A stretch of 30,568 nt of DNA from Pseudomonadota bacterium. Lineage in GTDB: Bacteria > Pseudomonadota > Alphaproteobacteria > Acetobacterales > Acetobacteraceae. Position 1 is the first letter of the stretch, and each line of letters begins with the position of its first letter. The stretch is from contig JAKBCH010000020.1 in assembly GCA_021808055.1 (NCBI GenBank), positions 1-30,568 of the forward strand, written 5' to 3'. Both the position numbers and the translations under genes were made by a program. Shown here piece after piece: positions 6,615 through 16,179 of the stretch. The notes beneath the pieces were generated by a model. It worked only from the letters and a program-made list of their open reading frames with translations, did no database searches and was not told the DNA's origin.

Positions 6615-8186
6615 TTAGTCCAGCCTGCCGAAGCGCGCTTTGGCCGCCACAGGGTTGGGCAGGGCGCAGCTTCGGGCAATGGCGAGGATGGCGAGGCTGA
6701 ACAGCGCGATGGCAAGTGCGCCGCTCGCGTTGTTGAGCAGATCTAGCCCGTGTAGCGGCCCGGCAAGGGTGATGAGCCATAGGCCGGTAAAATAGGGGAA
6801 CATCCATGCCGCGCCGCGCCAATTGAGGTGACGCAACTCGCCTTGCCGCCATTGCCAGAGGCAGTAAAGAATAAAGGCGGCAAGCAGCCCCCCAAATAGA
6901 TGATTGGTAATATTGGCGCCGGCCCAGAACACAGCAAGATTGCTGATGATGAAGGCCATGGGAGCGATCAGCCACGCCATGCCTAGCCGGAATGGGCGGG
7001 AGAATTCTTGCTCGGGCAATGTTGTGCGGAAGCAGAACAGCACCACTGGTCCAACGCCATAAGCCAAAATGCCGATGGAAGAGATATAACCCACAAGCAG
7101 CCGCCAGGATGGCAGGGGGAGCAGGAAAATCAGCCCTGCACAGAAGGCCAGGAAGAGGCTTTTAACAGGTACACCGTGGCGTGTGGCGCTTGCAAAGTAG
7201 CCAGGCATCAGCCCGGCTTCAGCCGAGGCATACAGTACCCGGGCCGCGGCGGTGCTGTAGATGACACCCGTGCCGCCAGGAGAAATAGCGGCATCGGCAT
7301 ATAAAAGGGCGGCCAGCCAGGGAAGGCCGGCGAGCATGGCAAGCCCGGCAAAAGGGCCAGAAATTCCCGGAAAATTAAGTCTAGCCCAGCCATGGGCCAA
7401 ATGCGCAGGCTGTAGGGTGCCGATGAAGGCAAGTTGCAGCGCAAGGTAGAGCGCCAGGCAAAGCAGCACCGATCCCAGTATGGCGAAAGGAAGATTGCGT
7501 TGCGGGTTGGCGGATTCTCCAGCGAGCTCGATGGCCTGACGGAAACCGAGAAACGCGAACAAGATGCCGGAAGCCGGGACGGCCTGGAGCATGCCGCCAA
7601 CGCCATAGGGCGCAAAGCCGAACTGGTAAAAATTCGCCGCCCGGAAATGCCCCCAAATAAGCATACACGCCGCGAGAGCTGGAACAGCCAGCTTCCACCA
7701 TGTAATGGCGTTATTAAAGAGCAGCACAAGCCGGATGGCGAACAGGTTAATCACCAGAAACAGCGCCATTAACCCCGCTGCCATTAAAATACCCATGCCG
7801 GTCAGCGTTTCGGTGACAGTATTTTCCAGCCCGGGCAGGAAGTTGGCGGTGTAGGAGGTAATGGCCACGGCTTCCACCGGGGCGATAATGGAATAAGCCA
7901 GGAGATTGATCCAACTCATGATCTGCGCGGAGAGGCCGCCAAAGCAGAGCTGGGGGAATATGATGACCGCGCCGGGCTTAGGGAACATGGTTGAAAGTTC
8001 GGCATAAACAAAGGCCAGAAGCAGCACAGCCCCACCGCCGATGACCCAGGAGATCATGGAGGCCGGCCCGGCGATCTTAGCGGCATTCAGCGCGCCGAAC
8101 AGCCAGCCAGAGCCAATCATGCCGCCGACGCTTGCCAGCAGCAAACCAATGGGGCCGGCATCCCGGCGCAGGGTATTGTTTTTCAT
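6615..8186 (-). CDS. APC superfamily amino acid permease
   Basis: From ATG 8186 the protein has 523 residues and about twelve to fourteen hydrophobic segments spread over its length. The first segment carries the APC consensus GLLLASVGGMIGSGWLFG, and later blocks such as FAFLGFRQAIELAGESANPQRNLP match the amino acid-polyamine-organocation family (helix 6 region). It should carry an amino acid or amine across the inner membrane with a cation or by exchange; the substrate cannot be read from sequence. An upstream in-frame TTG at 8222 would add 12 residues and has no better ribosome-binding site. It is a single gene, divergent from pepF and convergent with gapR. Confidence 0.9.
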   Translation of the reverse strand: MKNNTLRRDAGPIGLLLASVGGMIGSGWLFGALNAAKIAGPASMISWVIGGGAVLLLAFVYAELSTMFPKPGAVIIFPQLCFGGLSAQIMSWINLLAYSIIAPVEAVAITSYTANFLPGLENTVTETLTGMGILMAAGLMALFLVINLFAIRLVLLFNNAITWWKLAVPALAACMLIWGHFRAANFYQFGFAPYGVGGMLQAVPASGILFAFLGFRQAIELAGESANPQRNLPFAILGSVLLCLALYLALQLAFIGTLQPAHLAHGWARLNFPGISGPFAGLAMLAGLPWLAALLYADAAISPGGTGVIYSTAAARVLYASAEAGLMPGYFASATRHGVPVKSLFLAFCAGLIFLLPLPSWRLLVGYISSIGILAYGVGPVVLFCFRTTLPEQEFSRPFRLGMAWLIAPMAFIISNLAVFWAGANITNHLFGGLLAAFILYCLWQWRQGELRHLNWRGAAWMFPYFTGLWLITLAGPLHGLDLLNNASGALAIALFSLAILAIARSCALPNPVAAKARFGRLD

Positions 8187-8291
8187 GCTGCTAGATTTAT
8201 GGGGTTGGTCCGCTATTGCCAACCGCCGGGTGATTTGACCTTGGCGCTGTTCAGCCTAAATCTGTGGGAGATGATGAGGAGCCGTTGAGTC

Positions 8292-10103
8292 ATGGATGAA
8301 AGCAGGATGGTGCATTACCCCGAAGGTTTGGGCGGCGAGCCGTCGATCCTGCCTAACTGGGATTTACGCGACCTCTATGTGGATCCGGATGATCCGCGCA
8401 TACAGGCTGACTGCCAGGCGGCTGAGGAGTCCGCCAAGGCCTTTGCCGCGCGTTATCAGGGCAAGCTGGCCGGGCTGCCAGGCGCGGTACTGGCTGAAGC
8501 TGTTGCCGCGTATGAGCGTGTTCAGGAATTATTGGGGCGGCTGGCCTCCTATGCCCAACTGCTCTTTTCAGCGGACTCCGATACACCTGCCAATGGTAAA
8601 TTTTATCAGACCATCTCGGAGCGTATAACGGCAATCGGCACGCATATTTTGTTCTTTACGTTGGAGCTTAACCGTATTGATGAAATAGAGCTGACCGCTA
8701 AAATGCAGGACCCGGCATTGGCCCGTTACGCCCCCTGGTTCCGTGATTTGCGCGTGTTCCTGCCGCACCAGCTCTCCGATGAGGTGGAGAAACTGCTACT
8801 GGAAAAAGAGGTGACCGGCCATTCAGCCTGGAGCCGCCTGTTCGACGAAACCACCGCGGCCATGCGCCTTGACGTGAAGGGCGAGGAATTGACGCTCTCG
8901 GCGGCGTTGAACAAGCTTTCTGATGCGGACCGCAATGTGCGTGAGGCCGCAGGCAAGGCTGTGGGCGAGGCCATGGCGCGGAACGTGAAACTGTTCTCAC
9001 TTATTACCAACACCCTGGCGAAGGATAAGGAGATTGACGATAACTGGCGTCATTATCCCAATCCCGCCGCATTCCGCAACCGTGCCAATATGGTGGAGGA
9101 TGAGGTGGTGGCGGCGCTAAAAGCTGCCGTAAAAGCCTCTTACGCGAGGTTGGCACACCGCTATTACGCCATGAAAGCCAAGTGGCTGGGATTGGAAAAA
9201 TTAGAGTATTGGGACCGCAATGCCCCATTACCCGGCGATGACAGCCGCGCCATTTCCTGGAGTGAGGCAAAAAATGTGGTTGTGGGCGCTTACAGGGCCT
9301 TTAGTCCTGAACTGGCCGAAACCATCAAGCCGTTTTTCGACAAGCATTGGATTGACGCGGCGCCACGGCACGGCAAAGCCGGTGGTGCGTTCTCGCACGC
9401 CACAGTGCCTTCCGCGCATCCATACGTACTGATGAATTATCATGGCCGCACGCGCGACGTGATGACGCTCGCGCATGAGCTGGGGCATGGCGCGCACCAG
9501 GTGCTGGCGGCCAAGCAAGGTTATCTGATGGCCAGTACGCCTCTCACCTTGGCTGAAACCGCCAGCGTGTTCGGCGAGATGCTCACATTCCGTTCGCTGC
9601 TGAACGCCGAGACCAGCAAGCAGCATAAGCGTATCATGCTCGCGGGTAAGGTGGAAGATATGCTGAATACAGTGGTTCGGCAGATTGCCTTCTATGATTT
9701 TGAACTAAAACTGCACGAAGAGCGCCGTCAGGGGGAGTTATTGCCTGATCGCATCAGTGAAATTTGGTTGGAGATGCAGACAGAAAGCCTGGGGCCCGCC
9801 TTCCACTTCGCCGGCGAGTATAAGTATTTCTGGGCTTATGTGCCGCATTTCATTCACACGCCCTTTTATGTGTATGCCTATGCGTTTGGTGATTGCCTGG
9901 TGAATGCGCTTTACGCGGTTTACCAAGATACGCCAGACAAGGACGATTTCCGCATGAAGTATAAGGAAATGCTCGCCGCAGGCGGAACAAAACGGCACCA
10001 GGAGTTGCTGGCGCCGTTTGGGCTGAATGCAGCCGATCCACAATTCTGGCAGAAAGGACTCGACGTTATTTCTGGCTTTATAGACGAGCTTGCCGCCGAA
10101 TGA
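8292..10103 (+). CDS. pepF: M3 family oligoendopeptidase (PepF type)
   Basis: The 603-residue product is an M3B zinc metallopeptidase that cleaves short peptides in the cytoplasm. The zinc-binding motif HELGHGAHQ starts at His395, and the third-ligand region follows in TPLTLAETASVFGEML. The N-terminal half is the helical oligopeptidase_N domain (about residues 110-190), which restricts access to small substrates. No signal peptide is present. The start is ATG 8292 with GAGGAG about a dozen bases upstream; ATG 8310 is a possible alternative. Its TGA overlaps the ATG of the following ABC1 kinase (ATGA), so the two are coupled. Confidence 0.96.
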   Translation: MDESRMVHYPEGLGGEPSILPNWDLRDLYVDPDDPRIQADCQAAEESAKAFAARYQGKLAGLPGAVLAEAVAAYERVQELLGRLASYAQLLFSADSDTPANGKFYQTISERITAIGTHILFFTLELNRIDEIELTAKMQDPALARYAPWFRDLRVFLPHQLSDEVEKLLLEKEVTGHSAWSRLFDETTAAMRLDVKGEELTLSAALNKLSDADRNVREAAGKAVGEAMARNVKLFSLITNTLAKDKEIDDNWRHYPNPAAFRNRANMVEDEVVAALKAAVKASYARLAHRYYAMKAKWLGLEKLEYWDRNAPLPGDDSRAISWSEAKNVVVGAYRAFSPELAETIKPFFDKHWIDAAPRHGKAGGAFSHATVPSAHPYVLMNYHGRTRDVMTLAHELGHGAHQVLAAKQGYLMASTPLTLAETASVFGEMLTFRSLLNAETSKQHKRIMLAGKVEDMLNTVVRQIAFYDFELKLHEERRQGELLPDRISEIWLEMQTESLGPAFHFAGEYKYFWAYVPHFIHTPFYVYAYAFGDCLVNALYAVYQDTPDKDDFRMKYKEMLAAGGTKRHQELLAPFGLNAADPQFWQKGLDVISGFIDELAAE

Positions 10104-11449
10104 CCGCGCGCGAGACCAGTATGTTTGGCGAGGTGCGGCGCCTTGCGCGCACCTCGGGCGCGGTGGGTGGCATTGCCGCGCGGATTGCGGGTGAAAAGGT
10201 TTTTGGCATCAAGACCGATCAGGCGAAGCATGCCGAGGATCTTAAATCTGTCCTGGGCGGGCTGAAAGGCCCTATGATGAAGGTGGCGCAATTTCTCTCC
10301 ACCGTGCCCGATGCGCTGCCGCCCGAATATGCCGCGCAGCTTGCGGAGCTGCAGGCCAATGCTCCCCCCATGGGTTGGCCATTTGTCCGCCGCCGCATGG
10401 CTGGCGAGCTGGGGCCGGGTTGGGAGACAAAATTCAAATCCTTCAGCCGCGAGGCTCTTGCGGCCGCCAGCCTGGGCCAAGTGCATCATGCTACCTTGCC
10501 CGATGGCCGGGAAGTAGCGGTCAAGCTGCAATATCCCGATATGCCGAACATCGTCGAGGCTGATTTGCGCCAGGTGAAGCTGGCCATGGCCGTATATAAG
10601 CGCATGGATAATGCCATTATCCAGGACGAGATTTATGTGGAGCTGTCCGAGCGTTTACGCGAGGAGCTGGACTACACGCGGGAGGCGGCGCAGATGCGCC
10701 TTTACGCAGCGATGCTGCGGGATGTGCCAGATGTAAATGTTCCAGCGCCGATCCCGGATTACACCACCAAACGGCTGATAACCATGAGCTGGTTGAATGG
10801 TTATAGCTTCAAGGCGTGGCTGGAGCAGAACCCAAGCCAGGAGCAACGCAACAGGCTGGCGGCGGCTTTGTTCAGGGCGTGGTATATTCCTTTCTACCGC
10901 TATGGCATCATTCATGGTGATCCGCATTTGGGCAATTATCAGGTCAGTGAAAGCGGTGCCCTGAACCTGCTCGATTACGGCTCCATCCGTGTCTTTGAAT
11001 CGAAATTTGTCGCGGGTGTGCTGGAACTCCATGCCGCCGTGCGGGATAATGATTTTTCCCGCGCCGCGCATGCCTACGATATCTGGGGGTTCAAAGGCAT
11101 TACCGGGGAGCAGGTTCATGTTCTCAATGACTGGGCGCGCTTTCTCTATGAGCCGCTGATTCAGGATCGTATCCGCCCCATCCAGGAAGGAAACAGCACG
11201 GAATTTGGCCGTGAGGTGGCGCAGAAGGTCCATGCCGGGCTCAAGCGCACCGGTGGCGTCCGTCCGCCGCGCGAATTTGTTCTCATGGACCGTTCCGCTA
11301 TCGGCCTGGGCGGGGTTTTTATGCGCTTGGGTGCCGAGCTCAACTGGGCAAAGCTGTTTCACGAGACGGTCGATGATTTCAACGAAGCCGCCCTGATGGC
11401 CCGGCAAGAGGATGCCTTGCAGGCGGCTGGTGTTCCCAGGCCCAGATAA
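10100..11449 (+). CDS. ABC1/AarF/UbiB-family atypical kinase
   Basis: The 449-residue product belongs to the ABC1 (ADCK/UbiB/COQ8) protein-kinase-like family, members of which support ubiquinone synthesis or lipid handling. The family blocks are the KxGQ-region variant MMKVAQFLSTVPDALP, the Ala-rich nucleotide loop AAASLGQVHHATL, the lysine in VAVKLQYPDM, the EELDYTREA helix, the catalytic-loop variant HGDPHLGNY and the metal-binding LLDYGSIR. The KxGQ glycine is an alanine here, which appears usual for this subfamily. There is no C-terminal pair of membrane helices like those of UbiB itself, so I do not call it ubiB. It overlaps pepF by four bases and is followed 18 bp later by a methyltransferase gene. 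Confidence 0.92.
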   Translation: MTARETSMFGEVRRLARTSGAVGGIAARIAGEKVFGIKTDQAKHAEDLKSVLGGLKGPMMKVAQFLSTVPDALPPEYAAQLAELQANAPPMGWPFVRRRMAGELGPGWETKFKSFSREALAAASLGQVHHATLPDGREVAVKLQYPDMPNIVEADLRQVKLAMAVYKRMDNAIIQDEIYVELSERLREELDYTREAAQMRLYAAMLRDVPDVNVPAPIPDYTTKRLITMSWLNGYSFKAWLEQNPSQEQRNRLAAALFRAWYIPFYRYGIIHGDPHLGNYQVSESGALNLLDYGSIRVFESKFVAGVLELHAAVRDNDFSRAAHAYDIWGFKGITGEQVHVLNDWARFLYEPLIQDRIRPIQEGNSTEFGREVAQKVHAGLKRTGGVRPPREFVLMDRSAIGLGGVFMRLGAELNWAKLFHETVDDFNEAALMARQEDALQAAGVPRPR

Positions 11450-11467
11450 GCAACGGAAATATTGACA

Positions 11468-12169
11468 ATGGCGATTTTGAGCAACGGCTTTTTCCGCTCA
11501 GGCTTTTATGCCCGGGCCTATCGTAAACTTTTACACACAATATACGTGAACGATCTTTGGCTCGAATTGCGTCTGCGCGCCAAGCGTGAGGCAGTGGACT
11601 ATATCATCGCCAATATGGGCGAAGCCATGGTGCTGTCCGACCGGTATGACCTGCTGAAATTCGCATTTGCCCGCGCGCCGAAAGACGGCCTGGTCGTTGA
11701 ATTTGGCGTTGCCAAAGGTGCTTCGCTGCGCCTGTTGGCCAGCTTAACGGATCGTACTGTACATGGGTTTGATAGTTTTGGCGGTCTGCCCGAGGATTGG
11801 GCGGGGACCAGGGAGCAAACAGGCGCTTTCACCGCCAGGGGGAAACTGCCGAAGGTGCCAGGCAATGTGGAGTTGCATCCTGGCTGGTTCGACCAGACCC
11901 TGCCAGGCTTTACCATTGCCAACCCGGGGGCATGTGCCTTTATCCATATAGATTGTGACATTTATACAAGCACGGTCACAATTTTTGAGGCGCTGCGCGA
12001 TCGTATCCGGCCGGGTACTGTCATCGTATTTGATGAGTATTTCAATTATCCCGGCTGGCGCGGGCATGAATACAAGGCTTTTCAAGAGTTTATAAGTAGA
12101 GTCGGCTTATCCTACCGCTATATCGGCTTTGCGGGTGAGAAAGGTCATGTCGCTGTCACGATAGTTTAG
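11468..12169 (+). CDS. TylF/MycF-like class I SAM-dependent methyltransferase
   Basis: The 233-residue product has a class I SAM-methyltransferase fold. The glycine-rich SAM loop is VVEFGVAKGASLRLLA, the acidic second strand is VHGFDSFGGLPEDW, and the metal-binding acidic motif is FIHIDCDIYTST, with VIVFDEYFNYPGW later. These blocks are those of the macrocin O-methyltransferase (TylF/MycF/NovP) family, which uses Mg2+ and usually methylates sugar hydroxyls. Nothing nearby indicates a sugar or antibiotic pathway, so the substrate is unknown. ATG 11468 is chosen over an in-frame TTG two codons earlier. It is probably the last gene of the pepF-ABC1 kinase operon; no hairpin is seen after it. Confidence 0.88.
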   Translation: MAILSNGFFRSGFYARAYRKLLHTIYVNDLWLELRLRAKREAVDYIIANMGEAMVLSDRYDLLKFAFARAPKDGLVVEFGVAKGASLRLLASLTDRTVHGFDSFGGLPEDWAGTREQTGAFTARGKLPKVPGNVELHPGWFDQTLPGFTIANPGACAFIHIDCDIYTSTVTIFEALRDRIRPGTVIVFDEYFNYPGWRGHEYKAFQEFISRVGLSYRYIGFAGEKGHVAVTIV

Positions 12170-12302
12170 CGGGATTCGGCCATAATCTTTTCATCATGGT
12201 TGCATTATGGGTTGCCGCCGTTTAGTGGCAGCGCAGTGTTGAATGAATGCCGGGCTTCCATCATGGTTCCCTGGCAATGGGGTAGAACTAAGGGAACGGT
12301 AG

Positions 12303-13436
12303 ATGCGTCTCGCGGTATTGAAAGAGCGCCGTGCGGGTGAGGCCCGCGTAGCGGCTACACCGGATACGGTGAAAAAATTGATCGGGTTGGGGATCAGCGT
12401 CGCGGTAGAGGCCGGTGCCGGCGTGGCGGCCGCCATTTCGGACCAGGATTTTGCCGCTGCGGGTGCCGAGATTGCCGCTGACGCGGCTGCTGCCCTGGCT
12501 GGCGCCGGGGTTTTGTTTGCCGTGCAGGCGCCAGATGAGGCTGCCCGCGCTCTGCTCGCGCCAGGTATGCTGCTGATCGGCACCATGAATGCCGCAGCCG
12601 ATGCCGCCCTTCTGCCCGCGCTGGCCGCGGCCAAGGTCGATGCCGTTGGGCTGGAGATGCTGCCGCGTATCACCCGCGCGCAGAGCATGGACGTGCTGTC
12701 TTCTCAGGCGAATCTCGCCGGCTATCGTGCTGTTATCGAGGCTGCAGGGGCATTCCCTCGTGGTTTTCCCCTTATGATGACTGCCGCCGGCACCGTGCCG
12801 CCAGCGCGCGTGTTTGTTATTGGCGCGGGTGTCGCAGGCTTGCAGGCCATTGCCACGGCGCGCCGCCTGGGGGGAATTGTCTCAGGTACGGATGTCCGTC
12901 CCGCAGCCAAGGAAGAAATCAAGTCGCTCGGCGCCACCTATATAGGTGTAGATGACGAAGAATCCTCCAAGCAGACTGGCCCCTATGCGGGACAAATGTC
13001 TGAGGAGTTCCGTAAAAAACAGGCTGACCTGATGCTCAGCACCGTGGCCAAGAACGATATTGTCATCTGCACTGCCTTGGTGCAGGGCCGCAAGGCACCA
13101 GTTATCGTTACCTCCGAAATGGTTGCGGGGATGAAGTCCGGCAGCATTATCGTGGACCTCGCGGCGGATTCGGGTGGAAATTGTGCCGAAACCGTGCCAG
13201 GCGAGATCATCACCACAGCCAATGGTGTGACCATCATCGGCCACCGCAACTGGCCCGCGCGCATCGCCGTGGCGGCAAGTCAGCTCTACGCGCGTAATCT
13301 GCTGACTTTCCTCACCACCTTTTGGGACATGGATGCAAAAACGCCGAAGTTGACCGAGACTGACGATCTGATCAAGGGCGCGCTGCTCACCAAGGGCGGC
13401 GAGATTGTCCACCCCATCTTCAAGCCTGCCGCGTAA
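12303..13436 (+). CDS. pntAA: NAD(P) transhydrogenase subunit alpha, domain I part
   Basis: The 377-residue soluble subunit is the NAD(H)-binding domain I of proton-translocating transhydrogenase, homologous to alanine dehydrogenase. Visible are the N-terminal LKERRAGEARVAATPDTVKKLIGLG, the nucleotide loop VFVIGAGVAGLQAIATARRLGGIVSGTDVR, and the mobile-loop region with IVTSEMVAGMKSGSIIVDLAADSGGNC. The complex uses the proton gradient to move hydride from NADH to NADP+. AGGGA a few bases upstream supports ATG 12303. The 133-bp gap before it must hold the operon promoter. The three-gene form (pntAA, pntAB, pntB) is typical of alphaproteobacteria. Confidence 0.97.
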   Translation: MRLAVLKERRAGEARVAATPDTVKKLIGLGISVAVEAGAGVAAAISDQDFAAAGAEIAADAAAALAGAGVLFAVQAPDEAARALLAPGMLLIGTMNAAADAALLPALAAAKVDAVGLEMLPRITRAQSMDVLSSQANLAGYRAVIEAAGAFPRGFPLMMTAAGTVPPARVFVIGAGVAGLQAIATARRLGGIVSGTDVRPAAKEEIKSLGATYIGVDDEESSKQTGPYAGQMSEEFRKKQADLMLSTVAKNDIVICTALVQGRKAPVIVTSEMVAGMKSGSIIVDLAADSGGNCAETVPGEIITTANGVTIIGHRNWPARIAVAASQLYARNLLTFLTTFWDMDAKTPKLTETDDLIKGALLTKGGEIVHPIFKPAA

Positions 13437-13451
13437 GAGAGGAGCAGAGCC

Positions 13452-13841
13452 ATGACCCCAGCCGATCTCGCCGCGCAGGCGGCGAACCTTGCCCATCAGG
13501 CCTCCATTTTGGCCCAGAATGCTGCGGGCGTTGCCGCCGTGGCGGCGCAAAATGCCCCTCCTGCCGCACCTTTTGTTTATCTTTTCAGCATCTTCGTGCT
13601 GGCAGTGTTTGTCGGTTACTACGTGGTATGGAACGTGACACCGGCGCTTCATTCTCCGTTGATGGCCGTTACCAATGCCATCTCATCCGTTATTATCGTT
13701 GGCGCGATGCTGGCCACCGGGTTGCATGGAAGCACTGTGGCGCATGTGTTCGGTTTTATCGCTGTGGTGCTTGTCAGCGTTAACATTTTTGGCGGCTTCG
13801 CGGTGACCAACCGCATGCTGTCCATGTTCAAAAAGAAGTAA
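13452..13841 (+). CDS. pntAB: NAD(P) transhydrogenase subunit alpha, membrane part
   Basis: The 129-residue product has an Ala/Gln-rich N-terminal stretch (to about residue 38) and then three to four membrane helices, starting with [21 protein letters not shown]. This is the split-off membrane portion (domain II, alpha half) of the enzyme. The block [22 protein letters not shown] is diagnostic of the family. GAGGAG precedes the ATG, and the gaps to its neighbours are 15 and 12 bp. Confidence 0.96.
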   Translation: MTPADLAAQAANLAHQASILAQNAAGVAAVAAQNAPPAAPFVYLFSIFVLAVFVGYYVVWNVTPALHSPLMAVTNAISSVIIVGAMLATGLHGSTVAHVFGFIAVVLVSVNIFGGFAVTNRMLSMFKKK

Positions 13842-13853
13842 GGCGCCCGCCCC

Positions 13854-15260
13854 ATGAATGAGTCATTCACCTCGTTTGCATATCTTGTCGCGGCGGTCCT
13901 GTTCATCCTGGCCCTGCGCGGCTTGTCTCACCCCACCACGTCCCGCCGCGGCAATATGCTGGGCATTACCGGTATGGTCATCGCCATTTTCGCGAGCTTC
14001 GCACATGGCGGCATGACATTGGGGGGCAGTGTACTGATCCTGCTCGGCATTGCCATTGGCGGCGCCATTGGTCTTGTCGTGGCGCAGAAGATCAAAATGA
14101 CGGCGTTGCCGCAGCTTGTTGCCGCGTTTCACTCTCTGGTTGGCCTGGCCGCCGTGTGCGTCGCTGCTTCCGCGCTCAATGCGCCGGAGAGCTTTGGCAT
14201 TGGCACGTTGCACCATATCCATCTCGAAAGCCTGGTTGAGATGTCAATCGGCCTTGCCATCGGTGCCGTCACCTTTACCGGCTCGCTCATCGCCTTCGCT
14301 AAGCTGCAGGCTTTGATGAAAGGCACGCCGATCACCTTCCCTGGCCAGCATCAACTCAACGCGGGCATCGGTATTGCAATCATTGTCCTGGTCATTGCTT
14401 TTGTTGCATCCGGCGGCAGTTTCGCTCTGTTCGGCATAATTGCCCTGCTGGCGTTGGCGCTTGGCTTTCTGCTCATCATCCCCATTGGTGGTGCGGACAT
14501 GCCGGTGGTTGTCTCCATGCTCAACTCCTACTCAGGCTGGGCGGCATGCGGTATCGGCTTCACCATTGGCAACCTCGCGCTCATTGTTACCGGCGCGCTG
14601 GTCGGTTCCTCGGGTGCTATTCTGTCCTACATCATGTGTAAGGGCATGAACCGCTCCATCATCAACGTCATCGCCGGTGGCTTTGGTGCTACGGGAGATG
14701 CCGCGGTGGCTGGTCCGGGCGCTGGTGACAAGGGCGTAAAGATCGGTTCCGCCGAAGATGCGGCTTTTATCATGAAGAATGCTTCAAAGGTCATTGTTGT
14801 GCCGGGTTACGGCATGGCCGTAGCGCAGGCGCAGCACGCTCTGCGCGAGATGGGGGATCTGCTGAAGCAAGATAACGTTGAGGTTAAGTACGCCATCCAT
14901 CCCGTGGCGGGCCGTATGCCTGGGCATATGAACGTGCTGCTGGCCGAAGCCAGTGTGCCGTACGACGAGGTGTTCGAACTGGAGCAGATCAACAACGAAT
15001 TCTCCACGGCTGACGTGGTGTATGTAATCGGCGCCAACGACGTGACCAACCCAGCGGCCAAGACCAACCCAGCCAGCCCGATTTTCGGCATGCCCATCCT
15101 CGAGGTGGACAAGGCCAAGACCGTGCTCTTCGTGAAGCGCTCGATGGCGTCCGGTTATGCCGGCGTGGAGAACGAATTGTTCTTCCGCGACAATACGATG
15201 ATGCTCTTCGGCGATGCCAAGAAGATGACTGAGGAAATCGTCCAGTCCTTGGGACATTAA
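13854..15260 (+). CDS. pntB: NAD(P) transhydrogenase subunit beta
   Basis: The 468-residue subunit supplies the rest of the proton channel and the NADP(H)-binding domain III. About eight or nine hydrophobic helices occupy residues 1-270. The C-terminal soluble domain contains the NADP-binding motif VIVVPGYGMAVAQAQH, the block YAIHPVAGRMPGHMNVLLAEA and VYVIGANDVTNPAA, all hallmarks of PntB. Length is normal. It ends the pnt operon and is followed at once by a strong hairpin terminator. Confidence 0.98.
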   Translation: MNESFTSFAYLVAAVLFILALRGLSHPTTSRRGNMLGITGMVIAIFASFAHGGMTLGGSVLILLGIAIGGAIGLVVAQKIKMTALPQLVAAFHSLVGLAAVCVAASALNAPESFGIGTLHHIHLESLVEMSIGLAIGAVTFTGSLIAFAKLQALMKGTPITFPGQHQLNAGIGIAIIVLVIAFVASGGSFALFGIIALLALALGFLLIIPIGGADMPVVVSMLNSYSGWAACGIGFTIGNLALIVTGALVGSSGAILSYIMCKGMNRSIINVIAGGFGATGDAAVAGPGAGDKGVKIGSAEDAAFIMKNASKVIVVPGYGMAVAQAQHALREMGDLLKQDNVEVKYAIHPVAGRMPGHMNVLLAEASVPYDEVFELEQINNEFSTADVVYVIGANDVTNPAAKTNPASPIFGMPILEVDKAKTVLFVKRSMASGYAGVENELFFRDNTMMLFGDAKKMTEEIVQSLGH

Positions 15261-15264
15261 AACC

Positions 15265-15293
15265 AAAAGGCCGGGGTAAAACCCGGCCTTTTT
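15265..15293. terminator. Bidirectional intrinsic terminator between pntB and prmA
   Basis: A perfect stem AAAAGGCCGGG (15265-15275) pairs with its complement from 15282 across a 6-nt loop and runs into TTTTT on plus. On minus the same stem ends in CCTTTTGGTTTT. It lies between the convergent stops of pntB (15260) and prmA (15295) and fits both. Confidence 0.92.
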
Positions 15294-15294
15294 A

Positions 15295-16179
15295 TTATCC
15301 CCTGCCTTTGCGCAGGGTGAGGATGGACCACGCGCCGTCAATTATATGGTGCTCAAGATGCAGCCCCGCGCGCCGGTGCGCTGAGAGCACCCAGTTCACC
15401 TGCGTGTTCAAAAGTCCGGCCAGAATGGCCACGCCGCCCGGGGCCAGCTTGCCGCCAAGCTGGTGTGCCATGGCACAGAGCGGGCGTGCCAGAATATTGG
15501 CGAAAACCAAATCATACGGTGCTGCCCGGGTAATGCGTTTGTCAATCCATCCATCGGCGCGGATGGCGCGCACGAACCGGGCCTGCTGGTTGACCCGCGC
15601 ATTGCTGTTTGCAACGCGCGCGGCGCGGAAATCTATGTCGCTGGCCAGAACCTTGCGGTGCAGCAGCTTGGCCGCCGCAATGGCCAGAATCCCCGAGCCG
15701 GTGCCGAGGTCGAGAATGCGCTGGGGGTGATGATATTTCACAAGCCGTTCGAGTGCCACGAGGCATCCGCGCGTGGAATTATGTTCGCCGGTACCGAAGG
15801 CGATTCCCGCGTCCAGTGTCAGCGTAATCCGCCCCGGCGCGGGCGGGGCCGTGATATGCGTGCCCCGGACAACAAAACGCTCGCCGATAAACTGTTCCGG
15901 AAAAGCCGCCTGTGTGCGCGCCAGCCAGCCCGCCACGGGTACCAGTTCGCGTGAAACGCCTGGGCTGAAGCCGGTAAGCATCTCCGCCAGCAGTAGCGCC
16001 GCGCTCAATTCCTCTTCATGGGTTCCGCGTTCTTTCACACCTTGCAAATCCCATTCGTTGGTATCCTCATCGTGATAAAAAGACACAGCCTGACAGATGC
16101 TGCTCAGCGCCGCCTCGAAATTCTCCATGACCGAAGCTGGTACGCGCAGCGAGATGCAATCGAGCAATTCAGTTGTCAT
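15295..16179 (-). CDS. prmA: Ribosomal protein L11 methyltransferase
   Basis: The 294-residue product is PrmA, which trimethylates lysines and the N-terminus of ribosomal protein L11. The N-terminal substrate-recognition domain is followed by the conserved AFGTGEHNSTRGCL (about residues 127-140), the SAM motif ILDLGTGSGILAIAAAKL (155-172) and NILARPL, the family's NPPY-equivalent. The ATG at 16179 lies inside the end of uvrD: the frames overlap by 11 bp, so translation is probably coupled. It is last in the metF-uvrD-prmA operon and uses the shared hairpin at 15265-15293. Confidence 0.95.
   Translation of the reverse strand: MTTELLDCISLRVPASVMENFEAALSSICQAVSFYHDEDTNEWDLQGVKERGTHEEELSAALLLAEMLTGFSPGVSRELVPVAGWLARTQAAFPEQFIGERFVVRGTHITAPPAPGRITLTLDAGIAFGTGEHNSTRGCLVALERLVKYHHPQRILDLGTGSGILAIAAAKLLHRKVLASDIDFRAARVANSNARVNQQARFVRAIRADGWIDKRITRAAPYDLVFANILARPLCAMAHQLGGKLAPGGVAILAGLLNTQVNWVLSAHRRAGLHLEHHIIDGAWSILTLRKGRG

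Noticed and set aside
12193..12268. Direct repeat ATCATGGTT at 12193-12201 and 12260-12268 in the pnt promoter region
   Set aside because: Nine bases repeated twice in 133 bp is weak, the 67-bp spacing fits no known operator pair, and no regulator is suggested.
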